From: Acanthochlamys bracteata
Taxonomy: Eukaryota; Streptophyta; Magnoliopsida; Pandanales; Velloziaceae
Reading direction: 5' to 3'
Length of the DNA: 64,000 nucleotides
NCBI GenBank assembly: GCA_019914995.1
Contig: CM034138.1
Coordinates: 3,286,001 to 3,350,000 of the forward strand
Shown: positions 54,949-64,000 of the stretch, one piece after another
How the letters are laid out: each line of letters begins with the position of its first letter
Numbering within the stretch: position 1 is the first letter of the stretch
Notes under the pieces: generated by a model
Databases searched by the model: none
The model's input: only the letters and a program-made list of their open reading frames with translations
What the model was told of the DNA's origin: nothing
Translations under genes and position numbers: made by a program

Positions 54949-54953
54949 TTTAT

Positions 54954-55750
54954 AAGATTTCTTTTGTGAAGCTTATTTTCATATAATTAAAACACTCGTT
55001 AAGAGTTTTAGAGAAGTTTTTAGAGATTGCATCAATAAAATAACTTCTACCTTAACGGGGATTAATATAAGTATGTTAAGTAATTTTTATATGAAAACAA
55101 CTAGAATTTGGACTTTATTTGGTCAAGTTACGAGTACAGCATAAGTAGACTGCCTTTTGTTGAAGACAATTATAAAAGACTTATAAAGTATGTTTAATAC
55201 TACAGGATTAGATTTATAAAGTAGCTATAGAAGATCATGCTTGACTCTAAGGTGCCATTCGAGAGAGCTTAGACTTCAAATAAGTTTAAGTAAGCTCTCA
55301 ACAGTAGCCACAAATTCTTGGGAGATTACTTTTAACCGCTTATATCGACTATCAAACAAATTACCTCCTTCCTACAGGTGTAATTGGATGTGAATTCTTC
55401 TTTCAAACTTTTTTTAATAAAATTTTATAATATTTTATAAAATTTATTTACAAATTTAAAAAATATAAAAAAATTTTATATAGTAAACTCTTATTATTGC
55501 TTATTATTATTATTTTTAAGTCAAAAAAATAACACTCATTTCTTTAAATAGGACAAAAATAATTTGGGTTTAAAAAACGCATTTCTAAAAGCACTCCCAA
55601 ATATTTTTTTAATAAATGGCTTATCTATAAGCAGTCTGCCAAAATAAATGACGGTTTTGTTTTTATGAAGTTGAGAAATTAGTTATATTACTTATGTGAT
55701 TCTACTTTTTAAAAAATAATACATTAATTATTTTTATAAAATTAGAAAAT

Positions 55751-55786
<36 letters not shown>

Positions 55787-56014
55787 ATGTTCAAATACAA
55801 AAATTTTATACATAAGAAATCACAAAATTATTAATTATAAACATTACTTATAAATTTTTAAAAAGCACAACCATAGCCACCTATTGGATCGGAGGAAGAT
55901 TCGTAGCACACATGATGTCACAAACGGCAATTTCGTTAGCTGATGCTCTATACAACGTGGGCATCAACCTATCGAGCTCCTAACAAGGTCTTCAGCTTTA
56001 TCTAGAAAATTTTA
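54954..56014. other. spacer with degraded MITE core and TA repeat
   Basis: About 55383-55620 is an AT-rich stretch resembling the MITE cores. A TA microsatellite follows at 55754-55783. No gene is seen. Confidence 0.4.
55754..55783. repeat. TA microsatellite
   Basis: About fourteen TA units in a row. Confidence 0.8.
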
Positions 56015-56270
56015 GGTACTGTTTGGCAAACATATTTCAAAAAGTAATTTTTAAATTTTTTATTTTATATTTTTTAATACATATTTATAAGTTTTTAAAA
56101 AATTTATTTAAAATTTTAGAAAGTATAAAAATATTTTACGTAGTAAAATTTTTTTATTATTTATTTTTATTATTATTTTAGATTAAAATAATAGAACTTG
56201 TTTATCAAAATAAAATAAAAATATTTTTTATTTAAAAAAAATTTATTTCATAAGCTCTTCCAAACAGCCC
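56015..56270. mobile_element. Tourist-like MITE with GTTTGG ends
   Basis: A 256-bp element flanked by TTA at 56012-56014 and 56271-56273. It begins GGTACTGTTTGGC and ends CCAAACAGCCC (complement GGGCTGTTTGG), which gives imperfect inverted ends of the classic Tourist type. Confidence 0.8.
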
Positions 56271-58014
56271 TTAAAGTTTTAAATTTGATTGAAAATATTT
56301 AACTTTTATTTAAACTTAGTATTTAGTTATATATTTAAGAGTTTTATATATACATGCATTTTTATAAAAAAGTACTCTATATCATATTATAAGAGACCGG
56401 TGTTGATGTTCAAATTATATTGAAATTCTAATTTTAGTAAAGTTATACTATAGCTTAAGCTTTATTTATGAGCTCTAATTATAAATAAGAATGTTGCACT
56501 CATTAAAAGTCATAGAAGAATAATTAAAAAAGCTATTCGTTTTAGTTTTACCTAGCATAACTGGTATTAGAATAAATCAACAGTTCATGTGATAACGAAT
56601 CGTATGATGCTCATGCATGGACAAACCAACTTGGTCAGTTCGCATCACAGCAGACTTTTACTTCTCCATTTCATCTTTCCTAGCTGATGATCGACTTTAT
56701 TAAGTGCATGTTTTCAATTGCTTATCTAACGATATTTCATTTAGTTTCTCATTTTTAAATAAAACTTCTACAGTACTTCAACAAGTAAATTAAATATTTG
56801 TAAAATATAAATAAATTATATATAATATATATTATTTTAAATAAAAATGAGTGCGTTTAAAAAAAATTTTAAAATAATTTTCAAAAAATATTTATTTTAA
56901 GTAATTCTAGACGATCACTGCATTATCGTTGTTGGTGTATAATCATAGGACTATACAAGATGTACATAATGTATATATGCACGATTGGATTGCTCATTTT
57001 TTCAGATTCAATTTCGGAAACCTCTGAAAGTATTTTAAAAATAAAATCTTTTTAAAAATAGTATTTTTATTTTTTAAAAAATAAGTTTTATTTTTATTTA
57101 AAAAATAATAAAAATATTTAATTATATAAAATTTTTATTTTAAGAATGTTTTATAAACTATATATTAAAAAATATAAATTATAAAATCAAAATAAAATTT
57201 TAGGAGAATGCAATCGCAAACGCCTGATTAGGTTCCGTATTGTTGTACGTGGTGGGATGGTATGATATACCTGTTGGAATTGGTAGGTACAGTTTGTGAT
57301 GTTACAAGATTGAAATTTATGTTTACTACAAAACATTCTTATAATAGCACATAAATTGTTGTGTAACACATGTGGCGATAGCCTGTCATGGAGTTGAAAG
57401 CTTGATATACGTACTAATTGTTCATATATAATGTTTGATTTTAGTTGGAGCTTATTTCAAAAGTTCATAATTTTATTTTTTAAGTAAGATTTTAAGTTTT
57501 GAACAATTTATATATTTTAATTAAAAAAAAATTTAAAATTTTACTTCCACATAAAAAATTTTAGTTTTAATTTTTTTATTTATATATTTTTTAATATAGT
57601 TATATTTTTAAAATTTTAACACAACTTTAAAATTTATTAAAATATAAATACTGAATTCTATTTCTATTTTATTTTTTTAAAAACTTTAATTTTTATTTTT
57701 ATTTTTATAAAATTCAATTATGAATATTTAAAATACGCTCTTGAAAAAATAGTTATCTCAATGACATAATGGCGTTTAAGAGTGCTTTTTAAGTATCTTT
57801 TTTTCAGTTTTTAAAAAATTTAAAATTGAATTATAGTTTAAAAAATTAATATATATGTATATATAATTTTTTTAAATAAATTTATTTTCAAAAACTTTTT
57901 TAAGATTTCCCTCTAAAAAAATTTATTTAAAACAACCGAAACCACACACCCCAATCTCTCCCACTTTCACATCTACTGTCGCAATCTTCGACGTTCCTTT
58001 CTGCTTTCGGCTTA
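56271..58014. other. AT-rich spacer with degraded MITE cores
   Basis: No gene is seen. Around 56713-56915 and 57444-57740 there are AT-rich stretches with GTTT-type ends; the latter shares its ATTAAAATATAAATACTGAATTCTA core with the 13.8-kb MITE. Confidence 0.4.
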
Positions 58015-58241
58015 AGGTGCGTTTAATTTGCGGTAAATTTAAGCTTTAGAAAGTAAACTTAAAAATTTAAATTAAAAATTAAAAATATTAGTAAATAAAT
58101 TTTTATATTAATTTATAATAATAGTAAGTTTTAAAATTAAATTAAAAAATTTTTGATAAAAAAATTTATTTAAATTTTTATTTATTTTATATTAATAATA
58201 AATTTTAAAAAATAGAATTTATGGTGTAAACAGTTACACCC
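58015..58241. mobile_element. Tourist-like MITE
   Basis: A 227-bp element flanked by TTA at 58012-58014 and 58242-58244. The left end AGGTGCGTTTAAT and right end GTAAACAGTTACACCC are weakly inverted. The core resembles those of the Dof-promoter and MPK6-intron elements. Confidence 0.6.
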
Positions 58242-59179
58242 TTATAAGTTAGCATCAATTATTTTTATGATTTTTTTTCCTACCATTGCAGTCCTCAAAG
58301 TAAAGAATTTGATTTTATTTAGAGTTTTTTAAAAATAAATTTCATTTTGTAATTAAAAAATATATTTAAAATATATATAATATTAAATTTTAAATTTTAA
58401 AATTTTTTTGAAAAAAATATAAAGTTTTTTATAAAATAAAAAATAATATCATAATTAACTTCAAACACCTCCCCTTACTACATTCACGATCGCCGTGCCG
58501 CACATGATATGCCAAAAATAAAAAAAGAAACTTTTTCGATCAAAGAGGCAGATAGCAAAAGAAACTTTCACGAAATAAGCACAAACGACAACATCATTCA
58601 CTTTTAATTTTGTTATATCTTCATTCATTCATTCATTCATACATAAATCATTTAACATTTACGGCATTATAGATGAATAAAATAAATAGTTTTGGATTCA
58701 GCAATTCATATCGTGAGAAGATTCAAAAAATCAAACTGCTAACTTGAATAATACTAGCAATAAAATAACCAATCGAGATCGGATCATTGTTGGTTTTTCA
58801 AAGATTTGAGTCCACTGTTTGTTCATGTGGGCATTCTATTCTATGATTTCTATCTAGCTTTTGTTTACTTTTCTCTTCCATATTACACGCTTGGTTTTGC
58901 TTAAAAGAAAGAAAAATAATAAAAAGTTAAGCTTGGTTTTATTGGAGACTGCAAGAAGACAGAGGAGAAGATGCCGCAAGAGGGAGAGAGAGCTGTTGGA
59001 TGCATTCGTTTGTCCTTCTGCGCTCAAACTTCAAAGCCACGACGAATTTGAAAACACTTAAATTCAGAAACACATTGGTTCGTTGTGCAGTAGCAGTAGT
59101 GCTTCTTCAAGCACAACGCTCAGGGTTTCTTTGTTTGTTCTCTTTCTTTCTTTGAAATCTCACTCTTCACACGTTCTCC
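58242..59179. other. upstream region of the ICR gene
   Basis: AT-rich DNA, then the likely promoter. A short ATTC repeat lies at about 58620-58640. No coding region is supported. Confidence 0.4.
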
Positions 59180-59187
59180 TATAAAAA
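59180..59187 (+). promoter_or_regulatory. TATA box, probable ICR promoter
   Basis: TATAAAAA lies about 1.15 kb upstream of the ICR start codon and is followed by a pyrimidine-rich leader. A donor-like GATG|GTGAGC at 59451-59454 fits an intron in the 5' leader. Confidence 0.5.
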
Positions 59188-60335
59188 GTAGGTAATAGCT
59201 CTTTCTTTTCTCTTTTTGTTTTTGTTTCTTGCAACACTTTGGAAAGCTTGTGGTCTTTTGCCTTCAGTCGTTTCTTTCTTTTTCACTCTCCATTACTTCT
59301 TTTTTTTTTGTTTCTTTTCTTGAGGAGCTTTGCAGCAAAACACTATAGGAGATGAGGGCCATGCTTGGATTTTGGAGATAGAGCTAGTAGTGAAGTGATT
59401 GAAGACTGTTTTCTCTTCTCTGCGTTCTTGATTGAAACTAAACAGTTTGATGGTGAGCAATAAATTTATTTTAATCAGTTTTCAGTTTCTGTTCAACACA
59501 TTTGCTTCGCTTGGTGCTTACCACATTTCAGTTTTTGTTCTCAGTTTGTGGAAATCTTCATAAGGTGATGTTTTAGTTTCATTAAGTTTCTAATTTCTTG
59601 GGGCTTCTATTTGTTGCAAACTTTGGATCGTTACTACATTTTGATTGGATCTCTGATTGAATAGATCAGTTTGACAATTATTCTTTGAATTTGAATTTGA
59701 ATACTGGTAATGGGAGAGATAGATGTTGTAACCTTTAGGTCGGTTATTGCTGAAACCAAAAACGTTCGTTCATTCATTCAAAATTCAAGTGTTTCTGTTG
59801 TCTCTGTTATCAATCCTTCATAACAGCTAACATTTCTCAACCACCACTATTTACTGCCTGCCCACACTCCAAATTGCAGACTTGTGCTTCATAAAAACAT
59901 AACAACTCCATGGATCTAATCTAAAACAGATTCATCAGAATGAAAGGAATACATAAAGCTGGAAAAAAAGATATTTAATGCTTGTAGCTGGAGAATTAAT
60001 GATGGTGTTTGTGTCTCTGACATTATAATGCTGCATGTGGGAAGTGGGTCTACAACTCCTCTGCATCAAAAACTTGACCCATCAACTTTGTTGCTGTTCT
60101 TCTTCTTGCACTTCAAAAACAAAAGAACAGCCTTGTTGTCATTTCACAAGCCATGCTTGAGCTTTGGCCCTTAATTGTTGCTGCAACTGTGTTTCTTTCA
60201 ACTTGTTTGTAATCTTGTATATTGGCATGTAGTTGGAGTTCATCTACGGTTCTACTGGTTGAGAGTGACATGGTCTTGTAAGCAAGCTGTTTGAAGAATT
60301 GTCTCGAAGGTTGAAGCTTTTGAATATTTCTGCCA

Positions 60336-61676
60336 ATGCCGAGATCAAAGTATGACTCCAATCTTTGTTTGATTAGTTGAAATTTAGCACAAGTTTTTGT
60401 TTTTTGCTATTGATTACGAAGTACCATAACAGAGGGGCGGACGTAACGCAGAAGCAGTCACCGCGTGCGCCGCTGCACTTGAAGACTACAGTATGCTCTG
60501 AGGTGAACAGTGTGCAGTACCGAAGCCCTAGGCTTGAGAATGACCGCCGTTCTCCCCGCAGTAGCCCACACAGTGAAGCACCGGTAAGAATTCAATCACT
60601 TGGCTTTTAGTTGAATATTGCTTGTTTATGAATAATGTTTATGAATAACCAACTAATAAATGCTTGTTCGTTGTCTTTTACAGAAGAAGAGGGGTTTGAA
60701 GGTAGCAGACCTCGAGACGAAGTTAGGACAGACGCAGGAGGAGCTTAAAAAGCTGAAGGAGCAACTGGCATCTGCTGAAGCAGCCAAAAGAGCTGCACAG
60801 CAGGAGCTTGCCGAGGCAAGGAACTTGATTACTGTTCCCTCCGCTTCATTGGAAGAAAATGAAGGTAACATGGCGATGAAAGAGTTTGCTGTCCAAGTTA
60901 ACACTACAGATGAGAAGATGAACGAGAATGTAGAAGAGATTAAGCATGATGAATCAGTTGAAGAGAGCATTGCCATGTCTAACACCCCAACCCCTGAAAC
61001 ATCTGAAGCTGCGGGAGAACAAGAGCTAGTTGATGATGCCCAAAGCTGCGAGAAGGTTCAAGAAATCCTGCAGAATGATGAACAGGAACCAAAGCATGAA
61101 AAGAAGGAAAACTACAGAAATGTGGTCGAGGAAAACCCGGCTGTGAATGAGCTCAAAGCTCAGCTGTGTGTGAAAGAGCAGGAGCTGAAATACGCCATTG
61201 CAGAGAACGAGTCCCTCAAAAAGCAAGCTGCAGAGGTTGCAGCAGCAAAAACCAAGGAAGATGAGCTCGATCTCAAGCTGAGTTGCATGGAGAATGAGCT
61301 GAGAGAGATTAGGACAAAGGCTGAACGGTTCAAGGAGCAATTAGAGTCAGCTGAAGGAGCAAAATCTGCAATGGAAGCTGAGCTGAGAAGGCTGCGGGTG
61401 CAAACTGATCAGTGGAGGAAGGCAGCAGAAACAGCAGCAGCTGTTCTTGCTGCGGGCAATGGTGATATGGGAGTGGATTCTAATGGAAGAAGAGTTGGAG
61501 AAAGGTGTGGATCTTTGGACAAGCCTCACAGCTACGACAATGGCAGTGGTGGATTTGCCGGCCTAGGATCACCATTGATGTCTGGCGACGACGAAGAATT
61601 GGGAAGTGGAAAGCGGCGGAGTGGTGGAATTCGAATGTTTGGTGATCTGTGGAAAAAGAAAAGCCAACAGAAGTAA
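60336..61676 (+). CDS. Interactor of constitutive active ROPs (ICR/RIP) coiled-coil protein
   Basis: Scaffold protein that binds active ROP (Rho-of-plants) GTPases and organises microtubules, exocytosis or cell polarity. Exons: 60336-60349 (14 nt), 60433-60583 and 60684-61676, giving about 385 residues. The N-terminus matches the family (MPRSKG..., QKQSPRAPL). Long heptad-rich coiled coils start about residue 58 (VADLETKLGQTQEELKKLKE) and resume at about 165-290 (ELKAQLCVKEQELKYA). The conserved QWRKAA motif is at about 297, reported as needed for ROP binding in Arabidopsis ICR1. The lysine-rich C-terminus RMFGDLWKKKSQQK is the family end. The start is fixed by the junction AA|A, which turns Lys5 and Gly6 into the expected sequence; reading without the intron runs into a stop soon after the ATG. 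The exact family member (ICR1/4-like) is unclear. Confidence 0.92.
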
Positions 61677-62290
61677 AATTAGCGCAGAACGAAAATGAAT
61701 CAAAGGAAGTGAAGCAGCTGGTTTGTGTATCCAGCAACCTTTTGCTTCAATCTTTCTATATCTTTGATAAACTTTGGTGCTTATTATTACTATTTTGTTA
61801 TGTTAATTCGTCGTGAATTGGAACTATAAGAACCACCGGCTCTGATGCTTTGCAGATCAACGACATGCTTATATCTTAATGCTACGTTTCTTGCATCATT
61901 ATCCTGAAACTGAACGAGAGGGTGAAATGGAATGGTTTCTGCACGATATATCTTCATTTGAACAAAGTCTACAAAAGAAAGAAGGCACAAGCTGCAAGAT
62001 TCTGGTTTCTTCTATGTTGGTTTCTTCTATGTTTTTTTTCCCCCTCTGAATTAGTTGAACTAGGTTCTGGTGATGTAATGTTATTATTTTCTGCTCTGCA
62101 ATTGGGGTCCATGGTGCCTGTTATAATGGGTTGGCTTGATTAGATCTGCCCAAGATTTTCTGCTCTTCTGTGTACTATTGCTTCAGATGTCTCTACCTCT
62201 TCAGTGTCTGCACCAATTTTCCTGTCGTAGTGCTGATGGCTCTTGCCTCAATGAAGCAAGCAGGCTTTTTTTCAATGAATTTACTTCAGA
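61677..62290. other. 3' UTR and flank of the ICR gene
   Basis: Probable 3' untranslated region. Short frames here (61922-62143, 62136-62358) have no recognisable content. Confidence 0.4.
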
Positions 62291-62525
62291 AATATTTGGA
62301 ACCGTTTATTGGAAAAAAATTTAAAAATAAAAAATATTCTGAAAATTTTAAAATATAAGTTTTATTATTTTATTTCAAAAAAATAATAAAATCATTATTA
62401 AAAAATTTTATGATGTATAATTGTTTTGTACTATTAAAATTTTTTAAATAACTTTTTAAAATATTTTAAAATTTTAATTAAAAAATATAAAATAAAAAAT
62501 AAGGAGAAAAAAACTTTCAAATATG
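62291..62525. mobile_element. degenerate MITE-like element
   Basis: ACCGTTTATTGGAAA at the left and CTTTCAAATATGG at the right bracket an AT-rich core similar to the neighbouring element at 62.8 kb. The ends are poorly conserved. Confidence 0.35.
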
Positions 62526-62782
62526 GCCTTCAATTTAACTCATAAAGTAGTATTGAACACAACAATACCGTCAAGCACAAAAGAAGTATATTTTGAAGTA
62601 GTGACAGATTACTTACAAAACCATAAAAATGCCTCTTTTACTCTCTAAAATCTTTAGAAAATAGGATATCTATAACCTTCAGAAAGTAGACCGTTTGTAG
62701 TAGACTAATACAGCAAGCCTCATCGACCTACGGCGAGTTGTTCTGCAACACCAACAGCAAACACGTCCAATAATCAACACCG

Positions 62783-63018
62783 GGGCGTTTGAAAAGTGTT
62801 TATAAAATAAAATTTTTTTGAAATAAAAAATATTTTTATTTTTTTTATTTTTAAAAAAATTAATAAAAATATATAATAAAAAAATTTTATTATGTAAAAT
62901 TTTTTTTAATTTTTTAAATTTTTAAATAAAATTTTTAAATATTTATAAAATATATATTAAAAAATATAAAATTAAAAATTAAAAAATTTTATTTAAAAAA
63001 AGGAATCCCAAACGAGCT
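62783..63018. mobile_element. Tourist-like MITE
   Basis: GGGGCGTTTGAAAAG at the left and CCCAAACGAGCTC at the right are imperfect inverted ends around an AT-rich core shared with the 14.55-kb element. The target duplication is not clear. Confidence 0.5.
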
Positions 63019-64000
63019 CACAGTGCCATACCCAACCATGGGAGAAACCGTAAAAGACCATGAATCTAAAATTTCTACTGAAATGTTTGTTTTGTAGATT
63101 TATTGGCTTTTACCGGATAAGAGTGGTGTACAGGGACGAAGATGACTATGGCATAATTGGCGTATTCTGATCCGGACAGTGAACCCTGAATAATTTTTTT
63201 CAACCCGATCGATTAGAAGCGAATTTTTAATAAAAAATTGCTAAATCGATCGGGCGATTGAACCAGAACGATGTTAACTAAACCCTAACAAAATTGGACT
63301 CAACAATTTCAACTGCTTATTCACTCGATAATTGTTCTTTTGTGATTTTTCCTTCGAGAAGCTGGCCAGCTACTCCCTGCCGACGGCTCAGACTAGATTT
63401 TCAGCTTTTCTAGCAATTCCGTTTCCTGAGCTCAGTCTATGGCATCTTCGCTGCTCAATCTTCGTCTTGGATTCTCATTTCTTCCGACGCTGCTCTCTAG
63501 TCCTTGTCTTCGTCTCTTCCGTCATTGTGACTCTCTCCACCGGTAGTTTACTCTATCACTCTCCGGCGTATCCTCTGCTCTTCGTCTCTGCTTCTCTTCC
63601 TCTGAGTGATTAATTCGACTTACTGATTTGCTCACTCTGTTTGATTGCTCGCCTCCGCTGCTCGATTAGTCGCCCCCTCACTTGTGTGTTCTGTGCTTGG
63701 TATTTTCTATAACCAATCCCATTTAGTTGCTGTGTTTTTTGGAAAATTCGGTCTCTAATACATGTTAATTATGTTGCTATAACATGTAGTAGCCTCACTG
63801 TTAGTAGGCATACTATTAACTTTTTAACTTTTCTATATGCAATCTCATTTTGATAAGGTTCTGTTTAGTTGTATGATGCAATAACCAAAAACAGTAGTCT
63901 GCTTGCTATTATAAAATTCTGATCTATTGGTTAAAGTTTATGTATGTAATAGTGTAGTATAAAATTGCATCAATCTTGATGGCTTATAAAATATTGAAGA
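63019..64000. other. possible promoter and 5' leader of a gene leaving the window
   Basis: A telo-box AAACCCTAA lies at 63280-63288, followed by a GC-richer, pyrimidine-rich block to about 63.69 kb, the composition of a plant 5' leader. The 93-codon frame at 63332-63613 has no recognisable domain. From 63.7 kb the sequence is AT-rich, as an intron would be. Confidence 0.35.

Noticed and set aside
60653..61340. Antisense frames over the ICR coding exon
   Set aside because: Shadow frames; the sense strand has the conserved coiled-coil and QWRKAA features.

Overview
The window is nuclear DNA from a flowering plant, almost certainly a eudicot. Genes have many short exons bounded by GT-AG introns, the DNA between genes is very AT-rich, and it holds Ty1/copia retrotransposons and Tourist-like (PIF/Harbinger) MITEs. 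I cannot name the species. Gene models were built by reading splice sites by eye and checking that phase stays open across every junction; the totals come out at family-typical lengths.

Layout, left to right. 1-979: 3' end of a copia element (RNase H plus 3' LTR). 5.1-5.8 kb: small LTR-bearing (TRIM-like) remnant. 6784-9964 (+): SIP1-clade trihelix transcription factor. 12.3-15.1 kb: second TRIM-like remnant and a MITE cluster. 16332-16805 (+): single-exon short Dof zinc-finger factor with a MITE directly against its TATA box. 18082-22917 (-): nine-exon CGL160-like chloroplast ATP-synthase assembly factor. 23868-27042 (+): 14-3-3 protein, divergent from CGL160. 27.1-33.0 kb: gene-poor, with a copia scrap and two unassigned GC-richer islands. 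33066-36962 (+): UBC13-type E2 enzyme, with one GC-AG intron. 37989-42117 (-): PAM2 plus two-RRM protein of the CID8-13 group, convergent with UBC13. 44083-48815 (-): MPK6-type MAP kinase with a MITE in its last intron. 50423-54948: structurally complete but coding-dead copia element on the minus strand, with a 5-bp target duplication. 55.4-58.3 kb: MITE-rich DNA. 60336-61676 (+): ICR/RIP-type ROP-GTPase interactor with a 14-nt first coding exon. 62.3-64 kb: MITEs and a possible start of a gene that leaves the window.

The genes are ordinary conserved plant housekeeping and signalling genes (ATP synthase assembly, 14-3-3 binding, K63 ubiquitin chains, poly(A)-binding-protein interaction, MAPK and ROP signalling). 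Each is its own transcription unit and nothing suggests they form one system. I found no clearly new biological system. The most interesting signals are structural: MITEs placed exactly at a core promoter and next to a splice acceptor, TRIM-like elements with a recognisable primer-binding site, unusual exon structures, and two unexplained islands near 30 kb and 63 kb.
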